62,936 nucleotides of DNA, taken from NCBI RefSeq assembly GCF_015207375.1, contig NZ_JADEWY010000020.1, forward strand, positions 1-62,936. Reading direction: 5' to 3'. Origin of the DNA: Coleofasciculus sp. LEGE 07092. Its GTDB lineage: Bacteria; Cyanobacteriota; Cyanobacteriia; Cyanobacteriales; Coleofasciculaceae. This document shows positions 18,156-27,585 of this stretch, in pieces. The notes beneath the pieces are model-generated. The model was not told the origin of the DNA, did no database searches, and saw nothing but the letters and a program-made list of their open reading frames with translations. Each line of letters starts with the position of its first letter. Position 1 is the first letter of the stretch. The translations under genes and the position numbers were made by a program.

Positions 18156-19409
18156 ATGTTGCAAAGGTCAATTACTGGTATTCGCTGGAAGTCATTCCTA
18201 GCCTCGTGGCTGGAGATGGACTGGCAGTTATTAATTATTAGTGTTGGGCTCACCTTCCTTGGAGGGGTGATGATTCACAGCGCTGAACTCAACGATGCAC
18301 TGTCAGACTGGTGGTGGCACTGGCTCATTGGTGGCATTGGCTTGGGGCTGGTGCTATTGATTGCGCGATCGCGTTACGAAGCCCTTCTCCAATGGCACTG
18401 GTTTGTTTATGGCTTTACCATCTTCTTCCTGATTGCGGTGAGATTCATTGGTACTGATGCCAACGGTTCCCAACGGTGGATTAACATTCTTGGCTTCCAC
18501 GTTCAACCCTCTGAATTCGCCAAGCTGGGATTAATTATCACCCTAGCGGCGCTTCTCCATTCTCGACCGGCATCAACCTTGAGTACGGTTTTTAGAGTAT
18601 TAGGGGTAGCCTCAGTTCCCTGGCTCCTCGTATTTTTGGAACCTAACCTGGGAACTTCACTGGTATTTGGTGCAATTACTATGGGGATGCTCTATTGGGG
18701 TAATGCCAATCCTGGCTGGCTATTGCTAATGATTTCTCCCATTGTCTCGGCAATTCTGTGCAACGTGTTTTTGCCAAGTTGGTTTGTTTGGATAGCAGCA
18801 ATGGCAGTTATTGGCTGGCGCACCTTACCTTGGCCCCTGTTGGGTTCCTTGGGGGCTTTGGTCGTTAATGCCGTCTCAGGAGGCTTGGGAAACCTGTTGT
18901 GGGGGCTGCTCAAGGATTACCAAAAACAGCGACTCACGTCCTTTTTAGACCCCGATAAAGATCCTCTAGGCACCGGATACCACCTGATTCAGTCGCGGAT
19001 TGGTATTGGTGCCGGTCAGCTTACAGGCAGGGGGCTTTATGAGGGGACTCAAACCCAACTCAATTTCATTCCTGAACAACATACAGACTTTATTTTCTCT
19101 GCCATTGGGGAAGAACTGGGTTTTGTCGGATGTGTATGCGTCCTATTTGCTTTCTGGTTACTTTGTTTGCGCTTGGTGATTATTGCTCAAAACTCTAAAG
19201 ACAACTTTGGTTCTCTAATCGCCATTGGTGTTCTATCGATGATCGTGTTTCAGACTGTGGTGAATATTGGCATGAATATTGGCTTGGCTCCGATTACGGG
19301 GATTCCGTTGCCTTTGCTGAGTTTCGGAAAAGCGGCGTTGCTAGCGAACTTTATAGGTATTGGGTTGGTGGAGTCTGTTGCCAATCACCGACATCGATTG
19401 CGGTTTTAG
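18156..19409 (+). CDS. rodA: RodA/FtsW-type SEDS peptidoglycan polymerase
   Basis: Integral membrane protein of 417 residues with about ten transmembrane segments. Family signatures: GSQRWINILGFHVQPSEFAK, then SFLDPDKDPLGTGYHLIQS and, near the C-terminus, ITGIPLPLLSFG. SEDS proteins polymerise glycan strands in elongation (RodA) or division (FtsW); the SFLDPDKDP and ITGIPLPLLSFG forms favour RodA. Follows mrp by 93 bases on the same strand. Confidence 0.93.
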   Translation: MLQRSITGIRWKSFLASWLEMDWQLLIISVGLTFLGGVMIHSAELNDALSDWWWHWLIGGIGLGLVLLIARSRYEALLQWHWFVYGFTIFFLIAVRFIGTDANGSQRWINILGFHVQPSEFAKLGLIITLAALLHSRPASTLSTVFRVLGVASVPWLLVFLEPNLGTSLVFGAITMGMLYWGNANPGWLLLMISPIVSAILCNVFLPSWFVWIAAMAVIGWRTLPWPLLGSLGALVVNAVSGGLGNLLWGLLKDYQKQRLTSFLDPDKDPLGTGYHLIQSRIGIGAGQLTGRGLYEGTQTQLNFIPEQHTDFIFSAIGEELGFVGCVCVLFAFWLLCLRLVIIAQNSKDNFGSLIAIGVLSMIVFQTVVNIGMNIGLAPITGIPLPLLSFGKAALLANFIGIGLVESVANHRHRLRF

Positions 19410-19522
19410 TCATTGGTTCTTCGTCATCAGTCATTTCTGAATAAGCGTTAGCAATAACCAATGGCTGGTGACTCATAGTAAGCTAATAAACGGACACTCA
19501 GTTGAAGCAACCGAAGTAACCT

Positions 19523-19717
19523 ATGATTCTTCCTGGCTCGATTGTGCGCGTAACCAATGCCGACGACATCTATTACAAATTTGAGGGGCTAGTCCAGCGT
19601 ATTAGCGATGGCAAGGCTGGCGTCCTGTTTGAAGGCGGCAACTGGGATAAAATCGTAACCTTTAACCTGTCAGAATTAGAAGAAGTAGACCTGACGGCAG
19701 GAAAAAAAGGAAAATAG
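19523..19717 (+). CDS. ndhS: NDH-1 complex ferredoxin-docking subunit NdhS
   Basis: Small SH3-like protein of 64 residues (starts [15 protein letters not shown]; core [28 protein letters not shown]). It matches the NdhS/CRR31 family, which forms the ferredoxin-binding site of the photosynthetic NADH dehydrogenase-like complex in cyclic electron flow and respiration. Length fits cyanobacterial NdhS. Confidence 0.9.
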   Translation: MILPGSIVRVTNADDIYYKFEGLVQRISDGKAGVLFEGGNWDKIVTFNLSELEEVDLTAGKKGK

Positions 19718-19787
19718 TTATTAGTCATTTGCCCTTGCTGATTGGTAATTCCGAAGGACTAAAGACAAAGGACAACGGGCAAAACCT

Positions 19788-20456
19788 ATGCGTCTTCCCC
19801 TACCCCAATTTGCCATTGGCGATCGCCCTGACCATCATATTGCTGAGGTGATCGAAACTGCAACTACAGAATTTCTGGCTCAGTGTTTGGAACCAGAAGA
19901 TTTGAGTTTTCCTGTTATGCCTCCCTTTGGCAGTTGGTTAAAGTCAGTGGATGAAGAATCGGGGAATCAAGTTATAGCAGTGGTTTACCACGCAACTACT
20001 AGCCCGATTGATTCCGTTCACCGGGCGGTAGCACTAGGATTGTCGCTGGCAGAATTACGGGAGCAGCAGCCTCAGATTTTTGCCATGCTCAAAACGGAGT
20101 TCCGCGCTGCCATTGTGGGATTCACGCCTCCGACTGAAGGGAGAAACGGTGCGCAGCCGCCTCTGGGTTCAGTATATCAATACCTGCCACCCCGCCCACC
20201 CCAAATTCACCAAGCCGTCTACAGGTGCCAACCCTCAGAAATTATTCACTTCAGCGAGGAGTTGGATTTTTTGCGAACACTCTTACAGGTGAAGGGAGCA
20301 CCCATTGAGGCGTTAACAGCAGCGGCGATTCGAGAAATTTATCAACTGCGTCAGGGCGATCGCAATTGGCTAGTGCAGGCGGGACGAACCCTGAGCATTT
20401 TGTTGAAGGATGACTACGATCGCTTGCGGTATATTTTGAGTCAACTGCATTGGTGA
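19788..20456 (+). CDS. Conserved cyanobacterial protein, possible HAS-barrel domain
   Basis: Soluble protein of 222 residues, starting MRLPLPQFAIGDRPDHHIAE. The N-terminal half (ATTEFLAQCLEPEDLSFPVM...FGSWLKS...VIAVVYHATTSPID) looks like the small beta barrel shared by HerA and F1-ATPase N-termini (HAS barrel), but this is from memory of similar annotations. The C-terminal half is helical. No catalytic motif seen. Function unknown. Confidence 0.65.
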   Translation: MRLPLPQFAIGDRPDHHIAEVIETATTEFLAQCLEPEDLSFPVMPPFGSWLKSVDEESGNQVIAVVYHATTSPIDSVHRAVALGLSLAELREQQPQIFAMLKTEFRAAIVGFTPPTEGRNGAQPPLGSVYQYLPPRPPQIHQAVYRCQPSEIIHFSEELDFLRTLLQVKGAPIEALTAAAIREIYQLRQGDRNWLVQAGRTLSILLKDDYDRLRYILSQLHW

Positions 20457-20489
20457 CCATTTAATGGGAATCGAGTTCAGAACCAATAG

Positions 20490-20693
20490 CCCCCAAAAAA
20501 AATAAGCCCAACTCGTGCAATTAGGTATTTCTCGGTACGTGAAAGCGCACGCCTGCAAACATTTCCTGATGATTATCTCATACATGGCTCTTGGACAGAG
20601 AGTATGAGGCAGTTAGGAAATGCTGTTCCTGTTCGACTAGCCGAAATTGTAGCAGCAAGTGTCCGAGAGCAGATACTCAGAAAAGTTGGATAA
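20490..20693 (+). pseudogene. C-terminal remnant of a C5-cytosine DNA methyltransferase
   Basis: An open frame without start encodes RYFSVRESARLQTFPDDYLI, HGSWTESMRQLGNAVPVRLA and then EIVAASVREQILRKVG before a stop. These are motifs IX/X of Dcm-type methyltransferases (VREsARLQTFPDd; QlGNAVP). The catalytic PCQ and ENV motifs and the SAM-binding site are gone. It ends 8 bases before the convergent HIT gene. Confidence 0.85.
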
Positions 20694-20700
20694 GAGCCAC

Positions 20701-21051
<351 letters not shown>

Positions 21052-21060
21052 CTATTCGGT

Positions 21061-21090
21061 ATAAATGCTTACCACATAAATGCTTACCAC
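21061..21090. repeat. 15-bp direct tandem repeat upstream of hinT
   Basis: ATAAATGCTTACCAC occurs twice in direct tandem. It lies 18 bases before the HIT gene start on the opposite strand, in its leader or promoter region. Confidence 0.8.
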
Positions 21091-21250
21091 GAAATTATCA
21101 CAGACTGGAGGAAAAAGCGTAAGATTGCATAAAAGATAATTAAGAAATTCTTCGTTTACGACCAACTCCAGCATAATCTGTTGTCTGAATCCCTTGACCA
21201 CTCAATAATAGTTTTTCACACTGAAATCACAGAAGTAGAAAAATCTGCCC

Positions 21251-21625
21251 ATGTCCATTGAAAAACTTCAGCCTGCCGACAAAGGTGCTGTTGGCGTTTA
21301 TATGCCGTACTACCAGGGAAACAAGCGCACGCTACTGCCCCTGGCAATCAGTCTCTACCAACAAGGCTCCTTAGAGGGGCAGCGCCAGATTGAAGGGGGT
21401 GATAGCATTCCCTTTGTAGCAACCTGGTATGTCTCAAAGCTGCCTTCGGAATTAACTCGGTGTCGGTTCCAGTTTGATGGCAATGCGGAGCTGAGTTACG
21501 AAATCATGATGGCAAATTCTGAGTTCATCAATTACTTAATCGAAGTGATTATGCATTTCAAGCGATCGCGGGCGACGGATTTTTCGCAGACGTTTTACCG
21601 AAAACTGCTACGGATTGAGGAGTAA
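21251..21625 (+). CDS. ebsA: EbsA-like type IV pilus biogenesis protein
   Basis: Protein of 124 residues, starting MSIEKLQPADKGAVGVYMPY and containing EGGDSIPFVATWYVSKLP and RCRFQFDGNAELSYEIMM. It looks like the cyanobacterial EbsA family, a component of the type IV pilus assembly/secretion complex that represses biofilm formation in Synechococcus elongatus. Assignment is from remembered family sequence. It is followed 23 bases later by the DRTGG gene on the same strand. Confidence 0.65.
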   Translation: MSIEKLQPADKGAVGVYMPYYQGNKRTLLPLAISLYQQGSLEGQRQIEGGDSIPFVATWYVSKLPSELTRCRFQFDGNAELSYEIMMANSEFINYLIEVIMHFKRSRATDFSQTFYRKLLRIEE

Positions 21626-21660
21626 ACTCGAGTTGAAATCTTACAGGAGTGAAATCAGGG

Positions 21661-22752
21661 GTGGCAAAATCTGCTAAATATTTATTGGTCGGGTCAACAG
21701 AAGCTTACAGCGGCAAGTCAGCGACAATTCTGGGAATTGCCCATCAGTTACAAGAAAAAGGAATCGATATCTCCTACGGTAAGTTACTGGGAACCTATCG
21801 CCAAGGCAGGCAACCGGAAGCAGAAGAAGAAGATATCGGGTTTATGACGAAAGCACTGAACTTGCCTTCAAATCGAGTATGCTTTCCCCTACTGTCTTTA
21901 AATACCGAGACAATCCAAAAACGCCTGAGCAAAAAGAACTCAACCCGTTATCGTCAAGAACTCAAAACCTATCTCCAGTCCCCCAGTAGCGACATGATGT
22001 TGATAGAAGGACCGGGTACTCTGTGGGAGGGTAGCCTCTTTGACTTGTCATTGCTCGACATCGCTGACGAAATTGATGCCGCAGTCCTGCTGGTTGCTCG
22101 TTTTCACCCCGTCTTACTGGCAGACGCTTTATTATCTGCCAAACAACAACTTGGCGATCGCTTGCTGGGAGTTCTGATTAACGCAATTCCCCCTAACCAG
22201 CAGTCAATAGCTCAATCAACAGTACAACCTTTTCTCGAAGAGCAAGGAATTCCAGTATTGGGAATGCTGCCCACTAGCGACTTACTGCGCAGTGTCAGCG
22301 TTCGGGAACTTGTCCGTCAGTTGCAAGCAGAAGTACTCTGCCGTAGCAACCGATTAGATTTGATGGTAGAAGGCTTGACAATCGGTGCAATGAATGTTAA
22401 TTCTGCATTAAAGTATTTCCGTAAAGGCAGGAACATGGCAGTAGTGACCGGAGGCGATCGCACTGACATTCAGATGGCAGCCCTTGAAACTTCCACTCAC
22501 TGTCTCATTCTCACAGGTCACTTGCCACCGCAACCGATTATCCTCAACCGTGCCGAAGAGCTAGAAATCCCAGTTCTATCCGTTGACTTAGATACGCTCA
22601 CCACCGTTGAGATTATCGACCGAGCGTTCGGTCAAGTTCGCCTCCACGAACCAATTAAGGTTCAGTACCTCCAAAAGTTAATGGTCGAACATTTCGACAT
22701 CGAGCGATTGATGAATCAGCTCGGTTTGGAGCCAGCCGTATCCACCCATTGA
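21661..22752 (+). CDS. DRTGG-domain / phosphotransacetylase-family P-loop protein
   Basis: About 363 residues. N-terminal BioD-like P-loop domain (LLVGSTEAYSGKSATILGIA) and a central/C-terminal DRTGG domain (VVTGGDRTDIQMAALETS, HCLILTGHLPPQP). Similar modules form the N-terminus of bacterial Pta and are thought to be regulatory; no phosphotransacetylase catalytic domain is present. The frame also offers GTG at 21649, but AGGAG at 21645-21649 suits GTG 21661 better. Confidence 0.8.
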   Translation: MAKSAKYLLVGSTEAYSGKSATILGIAHQLQEKGIDISYGKLLGTYRQGRQPEAEEEDIGFMTKALNLPSNRVCFPLLSLNTETIQKRLSKKNSTRYRQELKTYLQSPSSDMMLIEGPGTLWEGSLFDLSLLDIADEIDAAVLLVARFHPVLLADALLSAKQQLGDRLLGVLINAIPPNQQSIAQSTVQPFLEEQGIPVLGMLPTSDLLRSVSVRELVRQLQAEVLCRSNRLDLMVEGLTIGAMNVNSALKYFRKGRNMAVVTGGDRTDIQMAALETSTHCLILTGHLPPQPIILNRAEELEIPVLSVDLDTLTTVEIIDRAFGQVRLHEPIKVQYLQKLMVEHFDIERLMNQLGLEPAVSTH

Positions 22753-22782
22753 AATTCCCTTGATGCGATCGGGAAAAACCCT

Positions 22783-22810
22783 GTAGAGACGTTCCATGGA
22801 ACGTCTTTAC
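22783..22810. repeat. GTAGAGACGTT palindromic repeat, copy 3
   Basis: GTAGAGACGTTCCATGGAAC followed by GTCTTTAC; a variant of the copies at 7371 and 10756 with a compensatory change in the centre (TTCCATGGAA) that keeps the palindrome. Confidence 0.75.
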
Positions 22811-22853
22811 ATTTATAGCGGTTATAGCAGTTCTCACTTACCTGAGATACAGT

Positions 22854-22881
22854 CCCATTCCCTATTCCCCACTCCCTACTG
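22854..22881. repeat. Heptamer tandem repeats (CCCACTC type)
   Basis: Four degenerate heptamers CCCATTC CCTATTC CCCACTC CCTACTG in the spacer before the UPF0104 gene. Related heptamers lie at 41561-41595. Confidence 0.55.
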
Positions 22882-22953
22882 CCTACCTTCATCAGGGTGT
22901 ACCTCACCAGATAGAGAAACGCTATATATGCTGACTTTTCCTGCAAACGTTTT

Positions 22954-23889
22954 ATGAATCGACGCTTTTCTCCGCTCGGCTTGCCCCTTTTAGGCTTACT
23001 CCTATTTAGTCTATCCCTCTGGGTCATCCATAAAGAGCTGCGAAATTATCACTACAGCGATGTGCTCAACAGTTTGGCAGGAATACCAAAAGGCAATCTA
23101 GTTTTAGCGCTAGCATTCACCATCCTCAGTTATCTAGTTCTAACCAGCTACGATCTCTTGGCATTCCGCTACCTTCGCCGTCCCATAACCAAGGGTTTCA
23201 TTGTCTTCACCGCCTTCATTAGCTACGCTGTCAGCAATAGCGTCGGGTTTGCTATTCTAACTGCCAGTACGATTCGCTACCGCCTCTACTCAGCGTGGGG
23301 AATATCTGCTGGTGCAATCACTCAGATTATTGCTTTTGGGAACCTCAGCTTTTGGCTGGGACTGTTTGCTGTCAGTGGGGTGGTATTTTTAATAGAACCC
23401 CTAGTCATTCCAGATTTACTTCATTTACCCATTGTTTCGCTACAGCCCATTGGTCTTATTTTCCTGCTCGTGGATGGAACGTACCTTTTAGGGTGTCTTT
23501 TGAGCAGGCGACAGTTCAGAATTTCTAGGTGGGTATTTTCGCTACCCTCTCCGAAACTTGCGATTAGTCAGATTGGAGTATCTGCCTTAGACTGGGCGCT
23601 AGCTAGTGCCGTACTTTACGTGTTGCTTTCTCATACTATACTGCTATCCTATCCAAGCTTTTTCAGTATCTATGTATTAGCTGTGACTGCGGGTGTTGTG
23701 AGTCACGTGCCTGGTGGGTTAGGCGTCTTTGAAACTGTAATTCTCTTGCTATTAGGCTCTAAAGTTCCAGCCGCAACAGTACTGGGAGCGCTATTAGTGT
23801 ATCGGATAATCTATTTTTTGCTGCCATTGATTGTCGCTGTTGGACTACTGGGACTCTATGAACTCCATCAGCGGTTGAAGGAAAAGTAG
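22954..23889 (+). CDS. UPF0104/YbhN-family membrane protein (MprF flippase-like domain)
   Basis: Integral membrane protein of 311 residues with about eight transmembrane segments. Motifs RPITKGFIVFTAFISYAVSN, AILTASTIRYRLYSAWGIS and SHVPGGLGVFETVILLLLGS are those of the lysylphosphatidylglycerol synthase/UPF0104 membrane domain. Only the membrane half is present; the soluble aminoacyl-transferase half of MprF is absent, so lipid transport rather than lysinylation is likely. ATG start. Confidence 0.87.
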   Translation: MNRRFSPLGLPLLGLLLFSLSLWVIHKELRNYHYSDVLNSLAGIPKGNLVLALAFTILSYLVLTSYDLLAFRYLRRPITKGFIVFTAFISYAVSNSVGFAILTASTIRYRLYSAWGISAGAITQIIAFGNLSFWLGLFAVSGVVFLIEPLVIPDLLHLPIVSLQPIGLIFLLVDGTYLLGCLLSRRQFRISRWVFSLPSPKLAISQIGVSALDWALASAVLYVLLSHTILLSYPSFFSIYVLAVTAGVVSHVPGGLGVFETVILLLLGSKVPAATVLGALLVYRIIYFLLPLIVAVGLLGLYELHQRLKEK

Positions 23890-24094
23890 GGAGTAAAGTA
23901 GGAGACAGGTGATGGCGAGAAAAATTACTTCCTTTAGGCGCTCATCTGGGAAATAAGTTTTTGAATCTTGATTCAACATTTCTGCCCTAAAGTATCCTAA
24001 TTTGCTGAGAGTTAAACTTAAAGTCTAATACCTCCTGGCTTAATCACTTTCGTTCAATGCAACAGCCCTACACCCACACCTTTGACAATCACCT

Positions 24095-24250
24095 CTGGTT
24101 GAAGAATTGAGAGTGACTGTCGTAGATGGGGGTACAGATGCTGGCATCATGGGATTTATTGGTCAAGCTCACACCCGAATTGCTGCCACGTTTCCTTTTA
24201 TTCCGAAAGATCGGGTTGCATATTTGCCCAAAAACTATATACTTTCGTGA
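24095..24250 (+). pseudogene. LSDAT/SLOG-like protein remnant
   Basis: A short frame encodes VTVVDGGTDAGIMGFIGQAH and then TRIAATFPFIP. The GGTDAGIM-x-x-x-GQA block resembles the nucleotide-binding loop of prokaryotic LSDAT (TRPM-associated SLOG) proteins. The rest of the domain is missing and the frame closes after YLPKNYILS. The assignment is by motif only. It lies in the 400-base gap before glgA (23890-24289), in which nothing else was recognised. Confidence 0.45.
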
Positions 24251-24289
24251 AGTTAAGACAATATCATTTGCCTTTTGTGAGGAGTAGCT

Positions 24290-25774
24290 ATGTACATCGT
24301 ACAAATTGCCTCTGAATGTGCTCCCGTCATCAAAGCTGGAGGCTTGGGGGATGTCGTTTACGGTCTGAGTCGGGAGTTAGAAAATCAGGGTCATTGCGTC
24401 GAACTTATTCTGCCGAAGTACGATTGCATGCGCTACGACCATATCTGGGGACTCCACGACGCCTACCTCAACCTGTGGGTACCCTGGTATGGTGGTGTAA
24501 TTCACTGTTCTGTCTATTGTGGTTGGGTACACGGGCGACTGTGCTTCTTCATCGAACCCCACTCCCAGGATAATTTCTTCAATCGAGGCTGTTACTACGG
24601 TTGCAACGACGACAATATGCGGTTTGCCTTCTTCAGCAAAGCCGCTTTAGAATTTCTGTTCAAGAGCAACAAGCGCCCCGATGTTATCCACTGCCATGAC
24701 TGGCAAACCGGCTTAGTCCCTGTCATGCTCTTCGAGAACTATAAATATGAAATGGGCAATCAGCGGGTTTGCTACACCATCCACAACTTTAAACATCAGG
24801 GTATGGGAGGAGCCGAAACGCTTTGGGCAACGGGTCTAAATCAAGAAGCATATTTCTTACAATACGATCGCCTGCGCGATAACTTCAACCCCTTCGCCTT
24901 GAACTTTATGAAAGGAGGCATCGTTTACTCCAACGCCGTAACAACCGTGTCACCCAATCATGCTTGGGAAGCTCATTTCAGCGAGGTGGGTTGTGGCTTA
25001 GGTCACACGTTACATATGCACCAAGATAAGTTTAAAGGGGTACTCAATGGCATCGATAATGATTTTTGGAGTCCTGAAGTTGACCGCTACATTCCCTACC
25101 ACTTTACGAAAGAGAACCTGGAAGGAAAGGCGAAAAACAAACAAGCCCTGCGCGAACGTCTCCTGCTGCGCGATGTTGATAAGCCCCTGATTTCCTACAT
25201 TGGTCGTTTAGACGATCAAAAAGGGGTTCACCTCGTCCATCATGCAATTTACTACGCCCTCCAAAAAGGAGCGCAATTTGTTCTGTTAGGTTCAGCCACA
25301 GAATCCGGAATTAACGCTCATTTTTGGCACGAAAAACAGTTCTTGAACGATAATCCCGACGTTCATTTAGAACTGGGTTTCAATGAAGAATTGTCCCACC
25401 TGATCTATGCTGGCGCTGACATGATTATTGTCCCCAGTAATTACGAACCCTGTGGATTAACTCAGATGATTGGCTTGAAATACGGCACCGTACCTATTGT
25501 CCGAGCAGTCGGCGGTTTAGTCAATACCGTCTTTGACCGAGACTACGACGAAAACCACTTACCTGAGGAACGCAATGGTTACGTGTTCCATCATACCGAC
25601 CCTCACGCTCTGGAATCAGCAATGGATCGGGCAATTGGATTGTGGCAGGACTATCCTGAAGAATTCCGCAAACTTGTGCTTCAGGGTATGAGTTATGACT
25701 ACTCGTGGAACTACCCAGCGAAGGACTATCTAGAAATTTACAGATCTATTCGACACAACCAACTTATCCCCTAG
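24290..25774 (+). CDS. glgA: Glycogen synthase (GT5), GlgA2 type
   Basis: GT-B glycosyltransferase of 494 residues. The N-terminal ADP-glucose loop is KAGGLGDVVYGLSREL (KxGGL motif); the C-terminal half has YIGRLDDQKGVHL and NYEPCGLTQMIGLKYGTVPI. It transfers glucose from ADP-glucose to alpha-1,4-glucan. The opening (MYIVQIASECAPVIKAGGLG) and PKYDCMRYDHIWGLHDAYLN are of the second cyanobacterial isoform, so another glgA probably exists elsewhere. ATG preceded by GTGAGGAGTAGCT. Confidence 0.95.
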   Translation: MYIVQIASECAPVIKAGGLGDVVYGLSRELENQGHCVELILPKYDCMRYDHIWGLHDAYLNLWVPWYGGVIHCSVYCGWVHGRLCFFIEPHSQDNFFNRGCYYGCNDDNMRFAFFSKAALEFLFKSNKRPDVIHCHDWQTGLVPVMLFENYKYEMGNQRVCYTIHNFKHQGMGGAETLWATGLNQEAYFLQYDRLRDNFNPFALNFMKGGIVYSNAVTTVSPNHAWEAHFSEVGCGLGHTLHMHQDKFKGVLNGIDNDFWSPEVDRYIPYHFTKENLEGKAKNKQALRERLLLRDVDKPLISYIGRLDDQKGVHLVHHAIYYALQKGAQFVLLGSATESGINAHFWHEKQFLNDNPDVHLELGFNEELSHLIYAGADMIIVPSNYEPCGLTQMIGLKYGTVPIVRAVGGLVNTVFDRDYDENHLPEERNGYVFHHTDPHALESAMDRAIGLWQDYPEEFRKLVLQGMSYDYSWNYPAKDYLEIYRSIRHNQLIP

Positions 25775-25820
25775 TTAAAATACGGGGGATTCCGAACGTT
25801 GTTAAGCAACAGAGTTGAGG

Positions 25821-25919
25821 GAATGGCACTGACTTAAGGAGTTTGTAGTCAGCAATGCGATGCCTACGATTCTGGCACGCTTTGTACTGACTAGGAACTA
25901 AGTTAGGTCAGTGCCATTC
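25821..25919. repeat. 99-bp MITE-like element with GAATGGCACTGAC inverted ends
   Basis: GAATGGCACTGACTTAAG (25821-25838) and its near-perfect inverse CTAAGTTAGGTCAGTGCCATTC (25898-25919) bound a 99-bp non-coding element. The same ends occur at 8799-8966. This is the pattern of a non-autonomous transposon or a deletion derivative of an IS. Confidence 0.65.
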
Positions 25920-25965
25920 TAATTAGGTACACATCGACGCCAGTCAACAGGAAACCTGAGAACCC

Positions 25966-27216
25966 GTGACCCAGTTAACGTTACTCTTTACTGTTTCTTT
26001 TATAATCAGCCAAGGATTTGCTGTCGCTGTGAAAGCCGCTAATCCTGAACACTTAGAACGGCTGAAAAGAACTAATACTTGTTATGAGTGTGATCTCACA
26101 GATGCTGATTTAACAGATGTAAATCTCCAGAAAGCAGACCTAATAAATGCTAAATTAGACGGTGCTAAACTATCGAATGCTAACTTAACCGAGGCAAACC
26201 TAACGGGTGCCGAGTTGTCAGGAGTCCAACTTTCTGGGGCTAATCTGAAAAATGCTAATTTGAGAGAAGCAAAATTAGGAGTTAGACAGCAAAACGATAA
26301 AATGGTGGTTTCTGATTTGCAGGGAACCAATCTTCAGGGGGCTAACTTACACGGGGCTGTCCTGACTCGTGCTATGTTAACTCGTGCGGACTTGCGAAAC
26401 GCCCAACTTAGCTATGCCAACCTATCATCTGCCAACTTGGAGAATGCTAACCTTACTAATGCTAACTTAGTGGCGGCTAATGTAACGGAAGCAAATTTAA
26501 AAGCGGCACGAATGGAAGTTGCTGATATTAGTGGGGCTAACCTTACAGGAGCTAATCTCAATAGTGCAAATCTGGATACGGTGAATGCAGATAATGCTAA
26601 TTTGAGTAGTGCCGATTTGAGTCAAGCTTATTTGAATCAAGCTGACTTGAATGGTGCAGTACTTGCAGGAACAAAACTTCCTGGGGCGGTTCTAACTGCC
26701 GCCAATCTCCAGATTGCCAATTTGAGTGGTGCTGATTTTAGCGGGGCGGTGTTGAAGGGTGCAGGTTTGAATCGGGCGAATCTAACGGGGGCGAATTTGG
26801 AACGTGCAGATTTAAGCAATACTAAATTTGCGATCGCAAACCTCACCAAGGCCCAACTCGCAGGTGCCAAACTTCACTCCGCTTACTTGCACAGCGCAAA
26901 ACTTACTAACGCTAATTTAAACGGTGCTGATGTACGGCAGGCAGTACTACGAAATGCTGACTTAACCAATGCAACCCTAGTGGGTGCTACTTTAGAAAAT
27001 GCCCGTCTCATCAGTGCCAAGCTGACAGGTGCTGATTTAACTTACAGCAACTTAACACTATGTGATTTGCGAGGTGCTAACTTGACGGGGGCAAATTTGA
27101 GTTATGCTAACCTGAGTCAGGCAGATTTTGGGTTAGCATCCTTGATTGATGCAAATCTGAGCGGTGCTAATTTGAATGAGACGAATTTCAAAGGGGCAGT
27201 CGGAGTTAATCGTTAA
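25966..27216 (+). CDS. Exported pentapeptide-repeat protein
   Basis: Protein of 416 residues: a hydrophobic N-terminus (LLFTVSFIISQGFAVAVKAA) looks like a signal peptide, then LERLKRTNTCYECDLTDADL, then about 70 A(D/N)LxX pentapeptides to the C-terminus. These form a right-handed quadrilateral beta helix. The L..L..T..C..CDL lead-in is a recurring cyanobacterial arrangement. GTG start at 25966. Role unknown; location probably periplasm or lumen. Confidence 0.85.
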   Translation: MTQLTLLFTVSFIISQGFAVAVKAANPEHLERLKRTNTCYECDLTDADLTDVNLQKADLINAKLDGAKLSNANLTEANLTGAELSGVQLSGANLKNANLREAKLGVRQQNDKMVVSDLQGTNLQGANLHGAVLTRAMLTRADLRNAQLSYANLSSANLENANLTNANLVAANVTEANLKAARMEVADISGANLTGANLNSANLDTVNADNANLSSADLSQAYLNQADLNGAVLAGTKLPGAVLTAANLQIANLSGADFSGAVLKGAGLNRANLTGANLERADLSNTKFAIANLTKAQLAGAKLHSAYLHSAKLTNANLNGADVRQAVLRNADLTNATLVGATLENARLISAKLTGADLTYSNLTLCDLRGANLTGANLSYANLSQADFGLASLIDANLSGANLNETNFKGAVGVNR

Positions 27217-27585
27217 ATATAAGTAACTGTTACACTGGTACAATGGCGATCGCTGAGGGGAAGCGATCGCGTAAATTTGTCAGACCCTGACTGAACAACA
27301 ATTGGATTTCTTCCTGGGATAATATTTTTCCCTTGCCATGCCTGTCTCGTTTCACCCTATGACCCCCATCATGATGTCCCTGATTTAACTCCTCTGGGGT
27401 AGAGTCTGTCCAGTGGGAGTCGGAGCAATCTTAGCCAACGAGTGAGACTCTTGAGACGATTAAGCCAGAGGGATGTCAGGACGGGTGAGTGCCTAAAAAC
27501 ACTGAGAGCGCCTAGATATAGCAAACAAAAGTTAAAACCTAGACATTAAAAAGCCGTCAGCAGTGACGGCGGAAGATACCTAAAC
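27217..27585. other. Intergenic; terminator at its right end
   Basis: A pair of HIP1 sites (27247 and 27264 region) follows the pentapeptide gene. No gene or RNA recognised. The right end holds the minus-strand terminator listed separately. Confidence 0.4.
27544..27570 (-). terminator. Rho-independent terminator of the small gene at 27586
   Basis: On the minus strand GCCGTCA-CTGC-TGACGGC followed by TTTTTAATG. Perfect 7-bp GC-rich stem with U-run, 15 bases past the stop of the upstream gene. Confidence 0.85.
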
